The notes beneath the pieces were generated by a model. It searched no databases, was not told the origin of the DNA, and saw only the letters and a program-made list of their open reading frames with translations. The position numbers and the translations under genes were made by a program. 64,000 nucleotides of DNA, taken from the NCBI GenBank assembly GCA_017534305.1, contig JAFWCU010000010.1, forward strand, positions 1 to 64,000, read 5' to 3'. This document shows positions 54,845 to 64,000 of the stretch, one piece after another. Numbering within the stretch: position 1 is the first letter of the stretch; every line of letters begins with the position of its first letter. The DNA is from Clostridia bacterium (GTDB taxonomy: Bacteria > Bacillota > Clostridia > TANB77 > CAG-465).

Positions 54845-55009
54845 ATGGCCAATAAACATGAAGGAACTAGTAAAGTTTGTTGTAAAACATGCCCATTTAT
54901 CGTGTATGCTAAACAGGATAAAGATGGAAGATTTTGGTGTCAATATGAAAGAGACTATATAAGACCATGGTGGGTATGTATTAATCATCCAGAGAAGGAT
55001 AAAAAATAG
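54845..55009 (+). CDS. Cys-rich miniprotein, 54 residues
   Basis: Translation begins MANKHEGTSKVCCKTCPF and ends NHPEKDKK. It has five Cys (12, 13, 16, 32, 45), with CCxxC and two later single Cys, a pattern suited to one zinc or Fe site; the rest is polar with Trp/Tyr (RFWCQYERDY, RPWWVCINHP). SD AGGAGG lies 8 bases before ATG 54845 and a terminator follows, so it is a complete one-gene unit with a perfect consensus promoter. The family is not known to me. Below the usual length cut-off, but the signals around it make it convincing. Confidence 0.8.
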   Translation: MANKHEGTSKVCCKTCPFIVYAKQDKDGRFWCQYERDYIRPWWVCINHPEKDKK

Positions 55010-55036
55010 AAAGTGAGTAATTTCACTTTCTTTTTT
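55009..55036 (+). terminator. Intrinsic terminator of the Cys-rich gene
   Basis: GAAAGTGA / TCACTTTC stem then six T; the stem begins at the last base of the stop codon. Confidence 0.9.
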
Positions 55037-55058
55037 GTGTTTAACACATTTTAAACTA

Positions 55059-55087
55059 TTGCATAATATTTTTTAATATTATATAAT
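55059..55087 (+). promoter_or_regulatory. Promoter of the S1-domain gene
   Basis: TTGCAT, 17-base spacer, TATAAT. Confidence 0.72.
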
Positions 55088-55149
55088 AATAAATAGGTAT
55101 TAACCAAAAGAATAAAGGAGGTTAAAAGCAATAATTTGCTAAAATAGTT

Positions 55150-55971
55150 ATGGAAGAAAAAAAGAAAAATGTAAAAAAGAATAGTTATAGAACTCCTAGA
55201 ACTAAAAAGGTTGAATTAACTTTAGAAAATCTAAAGAATATTCAAGAAACACAACAAGTACTAGATATGCTAATTGAAGATGTGGATGAAAATTTAAATA
55301 TGGTAGGAAAAGTTGGAAAAGACGTAAAAGCTGTAATACCACGTGAAGAAGCTTCTAGTGTTGTTGGTGACGATGGAATGGTAGAAGAAAGATTTATAGT
55401 AAATAAAAAAGGAAAAGTTCTACCTGTATGTATTAAAGAAATAATTGAGACAGATGGTGGCATTGAACTAGTAATGTCTAAAAGAATTCTTGAACTTAAG
55501 GTTAGACGTTGGATGTATATGCATCTAAAACCTGGAGTAAAATTAAAAGGTATTGTAGTAGGTCTAAAAGACTATGCAGCATTTGTAGATGTTGGTGGCG
55601 GAGTAACAGGAATACTAAAAATACAAGATATGTCAGACACAATGATTTCAAATGCCTCAGATATGTTCAAATTAGGCCAAAGAATCGATGTTGTAGTTAA
55701 GAAGTATGATAGAGATACCGGACGTATAGAACTTTCATATAAAGAGCTTCTAGGCTCATTTGAAGAAAATGTTAAGGAATTTAATGAAGGTGATATAGTA
55801 GAGGGTATTGTTAGAAATAGAATAAAAACTGGAGTATTTGTTGAGCTAAAGCCAAATGTTATAGGAATTGCTGAACATGTAAATGGAATTGAAGCAGGAC
55901 AAAAAGTACTTGTAAGTATCAAGAAAATTAATGTTGAAAGAAAAAAAGTTAAACTAATAATAATAGGATAA
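55150..55971 (+). CDS. S1 RNA-binding domain protein
   Basis: 273 residues with three S1-type units: a degenerate first (~38-118), a clear second (~125-196: PGVKLKGIVVGLKDYAAFVDVGGGVTGILKI, then GQRIDVVVKKYDRDTGRIELSYKEL) and a third (~212-273: EGDIVEGIVRNRIKTGVFVELKPNVIGI). It resembles short ribosomal-protein-S1-like proteins of Firmicutes that bind mRNA. The SD AAAGGAGG (55114-55121) is 28 bases before ATG 55150; an in-frame TAG at 55144 excludes earlier starts. A small AGCAA/TTGCT hairpin in between may bring the two closer. Confidence 0.85.
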   Translation: MEEKKKNVKKNSYRTPRTKKVELTLENLKNIQETQQVLDMLIEDVDENLNMVGKVGKDVKAVIPREEASSVVGDDGMVEERFIVNKKGKVLPVCIKEIIETDGGIELVMSKRILELKVRRWMYMHLKPGVKLKGIVVGLKDYAAFVDVGGGVTGILKIQDMSDTMISNASDMFKLGQRIDVVVKKYDRDTGRIELSYKELLGSFEENVKEFNEGDIVEGIVRNRIKTGVFVELKPNVIGIAEHVNGIEAGQKVLVSIKKINVERKKVKLIIIG

Positions 55972-55996
55972 GAGTGGGATCTTCCCACTTTTATTT
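55971..55996 (+). terminator. Intrinsic terminator
   Basis: AGTGGGA / TCCCACT stem and T-rich tail directly after the S1-domain gene. Confidence 0.85.
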
Positions 55997-56087
55997 CGTT
56001 TATGTTACAAAACATAATCTTTTAGATAAAATCAATTAAATATTATATTGTTTTTACCACATAAAACAAATTAATTATGTAAAGATA

Positions 56088-56116
56088 TTGCATTTAAATA
56101 TTTTATATTATATAAT
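56088..56116 (+). promoter_or_regulatory. Promoter of the Replic_Relax-like gene
   Basis: TTGCAT, 17-base spacer, TATAAT. Transcription should begin near 56123, at the first base of the leader stem. Confidence 0.72.
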
Positions 56117-56122
56117 TATTAT

Positions 56123-56190
56123 GATAGTGGGCCAACTGCGCTAACTATCTCTGGTAAACTTACTGGATAACCAAATTAAGTTTCAGAATT
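56123..56190 (+). promoter_or_regulatory. Structured leader before the Replic_Relax-like gene
   Basis: GATAGT (56123-56128) pairs with ACTATC (56144-56149) around a GC-containing apex; then AAACTTA (56157-56163) can pair with TAAGTTT (ending near 56183), and TGGT with ACCA inside. Candidate attenuator, RNA leader or, since it precedes a relaxase-like gene, transfer-origin type hairpins. No match to a named riboswitch is recognised. Confidence 0.4.
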
Positions 56191-56211
56191 AAATTTAAGG
56201 AGAGATGAAAA

Positions 56212-57237
56212 ATGGTAAATGATAAGGAAGTAAAAACTGCTGTATCACCTTTTGCTGCAAGAGAGGATGAGAAAAAGGTTTATGATGGTAAAGAAGGCTT
56301 TGCATCAATTAACCAAATAGTTTTTAAAATGGATATGGGATATATCAATGAATCACATATTCAAGCACTAGAAGTAGTAAACGAGTTTGGATTTGTTACT
56401 TCAAGACAAGTAACTCAAATCTTAGAATTAAGAGGAAAGTTAAATGATATTGAAGCAGACAAAAGACAAGCAAAAGTTGCAAAATGGCTAGAAGATCTAA
56501 CTAAATCTAAAGTTATAGCTAGATATTTCTTCCAAAGTGAAACAGGAAAGAGCTCATACAGAGCATACTGCATAGACAAAATTGCAACTTACATTTTAAA
56601 ACAAAGAAATATACCAACTACATGGCAACCAACAGAAAACACAAAACCTGCTTATGCAGTAAAAAGAAAACTTGCTGGTAACCAAGTAATAATTGCGTAT
56701 ATGCAAAAAGTTGCTGCATTTTCTAGCGTAAATCCTAACATACTACTTTTCTCTAAAAAGTATAATGTTAAATTTAAACCAACTGGTGGAATGGTAACAT
56801 TAAAAAATGGAGAAGAGGATGTAAACTTTGTATTTGAAGTTGTTAGAAGAAATGATGATTGGCAAAATATGTTTGCAGAAAAAGTTCAATTATATTCAGA
56901 CTTCTATGAAAACTTTGCAAAAAATGATATAGGATTTGCAGAAAAGCCACAATTAGTATTTGTTGGAGAAGACTTACAACATTTAGCAGACATGTTTAGA
57001 ATTATTAAAAAAGTTGGAATGGTTGTTCCAGATGAAGAAATGTACTTTACAACTGAATTAAGACATCTAGAAGAAACACTAGAATCAAGTATTAGTGTAT
57101 TCGAATTAGATGCAGATACTAAAAAGTATAAAGTTGTAAATAAAGAATTAGAAATTCTAAAACCTGGTGAAAACAACGCAGCTCAAACTAGACTTAACGA
57201 AAATGCTAAATATAATGCTAATATGATTATTGAATAA
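56212..57237 (+). CDS. Replic_Relax-like (replication-relaxation) protein
   Basis: 341 residues: a winged-helix-like N-terminal unit (~38-125: NESHIQALEVVNEFGFVTSRQVTQIL, then VAKWLEDLTKSKVIARYFF), then a nuclease-like or DNA-handling core (AGNQVIIAYMQKVA, VNFVFEVVRRNDDWQNMFAEKVQLYSDFYEN, KPQLVFVGEDLQHLADMFRII). This is the order of the Replic_Relax family (PF13814) found on Firmicute plasmids and ICEs. No classical relaxase HUH or Tyr pattern is obvious. Its place after the type IV locus suggests a DNA-processing partner for it. Family assignment is moderate. Confidence 0.7.
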   Translation: MVNDKEVKTAVSPFAAREDEKKVYDGKEGFASINQIVFKMDMGYINESHIQALEVVNEFGFVTSRQVTQILELRGKLNDIEADKRQAKVAKWLEDLTKSKVIARYFFQSETGKSSYRAYCIDKIATYILKQRNIPTTWQPTENTKPAYAVKRKLAGNQVIIAYMQKVAAFSSVNPNILLFSKKYNVKFKPTGGMVTLKNGEEDVNFVFEVVRRNDDWQNMFAEKVQLYSDFYENFAKNDIGFAEKPQLVFVGEDLQHLADMFRIIKKVGMVVPDEEMYFTTELRHLEETLESSISVFELDADTKKYKVVNKELEILKPGENNAAQTRLNENAKYNANMIIE

Positions 57238-57259
57238 AATAATATAAAATTGGGGATTG

Positions 57260-57287
57260 AGAAGGTGATTGTTCACCTTCTTTTTTT
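57260..57287 (+). terminator. Intrinsic terminator
   Basis: GAAGGTGA / TTCACCTTC hairpin followed by seven T. The remaining ~230 bases before pgk hold a promoter-like AT-rich stretch but nothing I could define better. Confidence 0.9.
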
Positions 57288-57516
57288 ACACTCTAGCTAA
57301 AAAAGAAAGAAAATAGCAAAACAAAAAACTCTATATTATATCACTATTTTCCTTCTTTGACAACATTTTTAAATAAGAAAATATAAATAACTTTAAAATA
57401 GTTGAAACCCTTGAAAAATAAGGAAAAAAAGGCAATCGAATTTGATTAAAACTATTGAAAATTTTACCTTTGTGATATAAAATATTGGTTGTAAAAAAAG
57501 CAAGGAGAGAGAGAGT

Positions 57517-58704
57517 ATGTTAAACAAAAAAACTGTAAGAGATGTTCAAGTTGGAGGAAAAAGAGTACTTGTTAGATGTGACTTTAACGTTCCACTAGAC
57601 AAAGAAGACCCAACAAAAATAACATCAGACAAAAGAATAGTTGAATCTTTAAAAACTATCAACTACTTAATTAATGCTGGAGCAAGAGTTATACTTTGCT
57701 CACATATTGGTAAAACTGGTCAAGGTAAAACTTTAGCACCAGTTGCTAAAAGACTTTCTGAACTTCTAGATAAAGAAGTTAAATTATTACCAGATATTAC
57801 ATCTGAAGAAACAAAAGAAGCTGTTATGGCTTTAAATGATGGAGATGTAGTATTACTAGAAAACACAAGAAAATATGAAGAAGAAGAAGCAAATGATCCA
57901 GAATTTGCAAGAAAACTTGCTTCACTTGGAGAAATATTTGTAAATGACGCATTTGGAACTGCTCACAGAGCTCATGCTTCAACTGAAGGTGTTACACATT
58001 ATCTACCATCAGTTGCTGGTTTCTTAATTGAAAAAGAACTTGAAGCCCTTGACGGAGGAATAAACAATCCAACTAGACCACTTGTTGCTATAGTTGGTGG
58101 TTCAAAAGTATCAAGTAAAATTGCAGTATTAAATAGCCTACTAGATAAAGTAGACACACTACTTATTGGTGGAGGAATGACATATACATTTGTTAAAGCT
58201 CAAGGTGGAAACATCGGTCAATCTATCGTTGAAGAAGATAAACTAGATGTTGCTAGAGAAATTTTAGCAAAAGCTGAAGCAAACAATGTTAAAATGATTC
58301 TTCCTGTAGATACAGTAGCAGCAGATGATTTCAATGAGAATGCAAACACTATAGTTTGTGCACCTAATGAAATTCCAGATAATTACCAAGGATTAGATAT
58401 AGGACCAAAAACAATAGAATTATTCAAAGAAGAAATAGAATTAGCTGGAACTGTAGTATGGAATGGACCTGTTGGCGTATTTGAAATGGATAAATTTGCT
58501 GTAGGAACTAACGAAGTTGCTAAAGCTTTAGCTGAAAGCCAAGCTATAACAATTATTGGAGGAGGAGATAGTGCAGCAGCAGTAGAAAAAGCTGGTCTTG
58601 CAGATGCAATGAGCCACATTTCAACTGGTGGTGGTGCTTCTCTAGAATTAATGGAAGGCAAAAAACTACCTGGAATTGAAGCTTTAGAAGATAAAGATGA
58701 ATAG
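57517..58704 (+). CDS. pgk: Phosphoglycerate kinase
   Basis: 395 residues; makes ATP from 1,3-bisphosphoglycerate. [17 protein letters not shown] (substrate Arg/Asp/Asn), [39 protein letters not shown] and the [10 protein letters not shown] / [15 protein letters not shown] hinge and nucleotide-binding motifs are all present. AAGGAGAG precedes ATG 57517. First gene of pgk-tpiA-gpmI-ORF-eno; GAPDH is not within the window. Confidence 0.98.
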   Translation: MLNKKTVRDVQVGGKRVLVRCDFNVPLDKEDPTKITSDKRIVESLKTINYLINAGARVILCSHIGKTGQGKTLAPVAKRLSELLDKEVKLLPDITSEETKEAVMALNDGDVVLLENTRKYEEEEANDPEFARKLASLGEIFVNDAFGTAHRAHASTEGVTHYLPSVAGFLIEKELEALDGGINNPTRPLVAIVGGSKVSSKIAVLNSLLDKVDTLLIGGGMTYTFVKAQGGNIGQSIVEEDKLDVAREILAKAEANNVKMILPVDTVAADDFNENANTIVCAPNEIPDNYQGLDIGPKTIELFKEEIELAGTVVWNGPVGVFEMDKFAVGTNEVAKALAESQAITIIGGGDSAAAVEKAGLADAMSHISTGGGASLELMEGKKLPGIEALEDKDE

Positions 58705-58721
58705 TAAAGGAGTTTTGTAAT

Positions 58722-59468
58722 ATGAGAAAGAAAATAATTGCAGGAAACTGGAAAATGAACTATTGCGTTAATAAAGCAGAAGATTTTGTAAATGAAATCA
58801 AAGATGCAATTAACACAGATGAAGTAGACGTTGTAATATGCCCAAACTTTGTTGCACTAGATAGATTAAGTGATCTGTTAGACGGAACAAATATAAAACT
58901 TGGCGCACAAAACGTATACTTTGAAGATAAAGGAGCATATACAGGAGAAACTTCTGTATGCATGCTTGCATCTGTTGGTGTAAACTATTGTATTGTTGGA
59001 CATAGTGAAAGAAGACAATACTTCGGTGAAACAGATGAGATAGTAAATAAAAAAGCTAAAAAATTACTAGAAAAAGATATTAATCCAATCGTTTGTGTTG
59101 GTGAAACTCTAGAAGAAAGAGAAGCAAATACTATGTTTGATGTTGTAGAAAAACAAGTAAGAGAATCTCTAGATGGAATTGAAGAAGCACAAATGAAAAG
59201 AAATGTTGTTATAGCATATGAACCAATCTGGGCTATAGGAACAGGTAAAACTGCTACAGCAGAACAAGCAAATGAAATGTGCAGATTCATAAGAGAAGTT
59301 GTATCTAAAATGTACAATGAATCAGTAGCTCAAGCTGTAAGAATTCAATATGGTGGAAGCGTTAAACCAGCTAATGCAAATGAGATATTAAATATGAGTG
59401 ATATCGATGGTGCTTTAGTAGGTGGAGCAAGCTTAACTAACGACTTTGTTGCTATTGTAAATTATTAG
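58722..59468 (+). CDS. tpiA: Triose-phosphate isomerase
   Basis: 248 residues. GNWKMNY with the catalytic Lys, VGHSERR with the electrophilic His, AYEPIWAIGTGKTAT with the catalytic Glu and loop 6, and VQIQYGGSVKPAN (here VRIQYGGSVKP) for phosphate binding. It converts dihydroxyacetone-P and glyceraldehyde-3-P. AAAGGAG precedes ATG 58722, 17 bases after pgk. Confidence 0.98.
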   Translation: MRKKIIAGNWKMNYCVNKAEDFVNEIKDAINTDEVDVVICPNFVALDRLSDLLDGTNIKLGAQNVYFEDKGAYTGETSVCMLASVGVNYCIVGHSERRQYFGETDEIVNKKAKKLLEKDINPIVCVGETLEEREANTMFDVVEKQVRESLDGIEEAQMKRNVVIAYEPIWAIGTGKTATAEQANEMCRFIREVVSKMYNESVAQAVRIQYGGSVKPANANEILNMSDIDGALVGGASLTNDFVAIVNY

Positions 59469-59522
59469 TAAAAATGATATAATATTTATGCTAAAAATAG
59501 CTAGAAAGAGAAGGAAATTATA

Positions 59523-61058
59523 ATGAAAAATAGACAATACATGTTAATGATTATGGATGGTGTTGGAATCAACGAAGAAGAAAAAGGAAATGCTTTCAAA
59601 CAAGCAAATACTCCAAATCTAGATAGATTATTCTTAAAATACCCAAACACACATATTCAAACAAGTGGTATGGCAGTTGGACTTCCAGATGGACAAATGG
59701 GAAACAGTGAAGTAGGACACACAAACATTGGTGCTGGAAGAATTGTTTACCAAGAACTAACTAGAATTTCAAAACAAATTGATGATGGTGAATTTTACCA
59801 AAACGAAGAACTAAAAGCTGCAATGGATCATGTTAAAGAAAATGGTTCAAAACTACATCTTTTAGGCCTAGTGTCTGATGGTGGGGTTCACTCACACAAC
59901 AAACATTTATATGCATTATTAGAAATGGCAAAAAGAGAAGGTATTGAAGATGTATTTGTACACGCAATACTAGATGGAAGAGATACTCCTCCAACATCTG
60001 CCGTAGACTATATAAAAGAACTTGAAGAAAAAATGAGAGAACTAGACTGCGGTAGAATTGCTACTATATCTGGAAGATACTATGCAATGGACAGAGATAA
60101 TAGATGGGAAAGAGTAAAACTTGCATATGATGCTATTGCTAATGGTAAAGGTGAAGAATATAGAATTGCTCAAAAAGCTATTGAAACTTCATATGAAGCT
60201 CAAGAATTCGATGAATTTGTAAAACCAGTAGTTATTACAAATGCAGAAGATGAAGCAATTGGTAAAGTTGAAGATGGAGATAGTGTTATATACTTCAACT
60301 TCAGACCAGATAGAGCAAGAGAATTAACTAAAGCTTTTAAACTAGATGAATTTGATGGATTTGAAAGAAATACATATAACGATTTATTCTTCGTTACAAT
60401 GACTCAATATGATGAAACTATTAAAAATGTTCATGTTGCATATAAACCACAAACTTTAGTAAATACTTTTGGTGAATATATTTCAAACAAAGGTTATACT
60501 CAATTAAGAATTGCTGAAACAGAAAAATATGCACACGTTACATTCTTCTTTAATGGTGGTAAAGAAGAACCATATGAAGGAGAACAAAGAATATTAATAC
60601 CATCTCCTAAAGTTGCAACTTATGACTTAAAACCAGAAATGAGTGCATATGAAGTAACAGATAGTATACTAAAAGTCATAGATGAAAAATCTTGTGATGT
60701 AATAATAGTAAACTATGCAAATGGAGACATGGTAGGACACACAGGAAATCTAGAAAAAGCTATAGAAGCTGTTGAAGCACTAGATGATTGTGTTGGAAAA
60801 GTTATTTCTAAAATGGAAGAAGTTGGTGGAGAAGCATTAATTACTGCAGACCACGGAAACTGTGAACAAATGATTGACCTAAAAACTGGTGAACCAATTA
60901 CTTCACACTCAACTTTTGATGTTCCACTTATCGTTGTATCTAACAGAGTAAAATCTGTAAGACCTGGTAGACTTTGTGATTTAACACCAACTCTACTAAC
61001 AATGATGGGAGAAGAAATTCCTGAAGAAATGACTGGAGAATCAATTGTTGAATTATAA
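59523..61058 (+). CDS. gpmI: 2,3-bisphosphoglycerate-independent phosphoglycerate mutase
   Basis: 511 residues. Metal-dependent: MIMDGVGINEEEKGNA (first Asp), MGNSEVGHTNIGAG with the phosphorylated Ser, DGRDTPPTSA, FNFRPDRARELT, and the second metal cluster VNYANGDMVGHTGN and TADHGNCEQMID. It interconverts 3- and 2-phosphoglycerate and in spore-formers usually depends on Mn and pH. AGAAGGAAAT precedes ATG 59523. Confidence 0.98.
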   Translation: MKNRQYMLMIMDGVGINEEEKGNAFKQANTPNLDRLFLKYPNTHIQTSGMAVGLPDGQMGNSEVGHTNIGAGRIVYQELTRISKQIDDGEFYQNEELKAAMDHVKENGSKLHLLGLVSDGGVHSHNKHLYALLEMAKREGIEDVFVHAILDGRDTPPTSAVDYIKELEEKMRELDCGRIATISGRYYAMDRDNRWERVKLAYDAIANGKGEEYRIAQKAIETSYEAQEFDEFVKPVVITNAEDEAIGKVEDGDSVIYFNFRPDRARELTKAFKLDEFDGFERNTYNDLFFVTMTQYDETIKNVHVAYKPQTLVNTFGEYISNKGYTQLRIAETEKYAHVTFFFNGGKEEPYEGEQRILIPSPKVATYDLKPEMSAYEVTDSILKVIDEKSCDVIIVNYANGDMVGHTGNLEKAIEAVEALDDCVGKVISKMEEVGGEALITADHGNCEQMIDLKTGEPITSHSTFDVPLIVVSNRVKSVRPGRLCDLTPTLLTMMGEEIPEEMTGESIVEL

Positions 61059-61082
61059 TAAAAAAGAATTATGGAGGTAAAG

Positions 61083-63423
<2,341 letters not shown>

Positions 63424-63439
63424 TTAAATATAAAAACAA

Positions 63440-63467
63440 AGGGAACTAGAAATAGTTCTCTTTTTTA
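63440..63467 (+). terminator. Intrinsic terminator after eno
   Basis: GGGAACTA-GAAA-TAGTTCTC then six T. Confidence 0.92.
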
Positions 63468-63489
63468 ATACGAAAAATTCGAAAAGTAA

Positions 63490-63518
63490 TTGACATAATA
63501 TAAAGAAAATGCTAAAAT
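63490..63518 (+). promoter_or_regulatory. Promoter of the S41-type protease gene
   Basis: TTGACA, 17-base spacer, TAAAAT. Confidence 0.72.
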
Positions 63519-63592
63519 ACTTAACGACAAAAATTTATTGAGTTGAAAAATACAGTATTTTTCAAAAATAATTAAAAAGGAGGAAAGGAGTT

Positions 63593-64000
63593 ATGAATTA
63601 TGCTTTAATTAAAATGGCAGTTATAGTTTTAGCTATTTTTGCGTTTATCTATGGCATAATTAATGTAAAAACTCATTTAAAGAAAACAATAGAAAATCCA
63701 GAAAAACTGGACATGAAAAAATTCAAAAGGAATTATTACTTATCATTTATTTTAACTTTTATTGAGGCATTTATCATTGGTCGGAGCTGTGATGTTAGTT
63801 ATTGGAATGCAAGATGGAGATTTAGGAGAATTTGCATATAATTTTAATTTTGTAACATCTCATTATTACAAAGATGTAGACAGAAAGGAATTATTACACA
63901 AAGCTTTTTCTGTAGTACTTAATGAACTTAAAGATCCATACACACAAATGTTAGATGAGGATTTCAAAAATAGTATGAAAAATGGAGACTTAAATTGTCA
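63593..64000 (+). pseudogene. C-terminal processing protease (S41) N-terminal part, frameshifted, runs off the window
   Basis: The frame from ATG 63593 (SD GGAGG) gives a membrane-type start (NYALIKMAVIVLAIFAFIYG) and a second hydrophobic stretch ending near 63778. The coding sense then continues in the next frame (+1) from about 63777: LVGAVMLVIGMQDGDLGEF, then YYKDVDRKELLHKAFSVVLNELKDPYTQMLDED, which is the N-terminal YVDEVD...DPYT pattern of CtpA-type S41 proteases. The original frame reaches a stop at 63841. One missing or extra base, by mutation or sequencing error, explains it. No slippery heptamer is evident. Confidence 0.7.

Overview
The window is AT-rich DNA with strong Shine-Dalgarno sites, TTGACA/TATAAT promoters with 17-base spacers and many intrinsic terminators. 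It suggests a low-GC Firmicute of the class Clostridia, probably a gut-type, spore-former-related lineage, because a DUF2953/YtfI plus GerW/YtfJ pair is present. Stop codons are almost all TAA or TAG; I found one TGA among roughly 60 complete genes. No species can be named from the sequence alone.

Layout. 1-3.8 kb: 3' end of secA followed by a small decayed integrative element (truncated integrase, AbrB-type regulator, acyltransferase) that ends in a second, diverged copy of the secA tail. 3.9-11.6 kb: small enzymes (two alpha/beta hydrolases, HD hydrolase, nitroreductase-like, TfoX-N, YoaP-type acetyltransferase), an ABC exporter and a hypothetical gene. 11.6-13.0 kb: a stand-alone reverse transcriptase preceded by a candidate ~140-nt structured RNA with its own promoter and complementary ends, which looks retron-like. 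13.1-16.5 kb: small conserved genes and two DnaJ-like zinc-knuckle miniproteins. 16.6-19.1 kb: a VirD4-type coupling ATPase. 19.2-26.5 kb: pth, rplU, rpmA, two beta-CASP metallo-hydrolases of different base composition, trpS, obgE. 26.7-33.1 kb: DUF2207/LemA, DUF212, the ytfI/ytfJ pair and two membrane-protein genes with related hairpin leaders. 33.4-38.7 kb: acyl-CoA synthetase, tRNA-Lys, an NMN adenylyltransferase-like gene, pgi, an SSB-like gene and an M23 peptidase.

38.9-54.6 kb holds a type IV secretion/conjugation-like locus: three VirB2-like pilin genes (one a tandem double pilin), PrgI/VirB3, a VirB4-N-like membrane protein, the VirB4 ATPase, a duplicated and split VirB6 set, VirB8-like bitopic proteins and a 1127-residue membrane-anchored wall hydrolase (lysozyme-like plus CHAP). 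A Cys-rich miniprotein, an S1-domain protein and a Replic_Relax-like protein follow. The coupling ATPase lies about 20 kb away. I see no relaxase of a classical Mob family, no integrase and no att sites around this locus, and it sits between pgi/ssb and the glycolytic run pgk-tpiA-gpmI-(zinc-ribbon ORF)-eno. My inference is a resident, vertically kept secretion or transfer apparatus, not a recent mobile element.

The strongest candidates for something undescribed are (a) the reverse transcriptase with its adjacent RNA, (b) the dispersed type IV system with tandem pilins and split VirB6/VirB4, and (c) the paired hairpin leaders at 32.5 and 33.2 kb. The last gene, an S41-type protease, is frameshifted and runs off the window.
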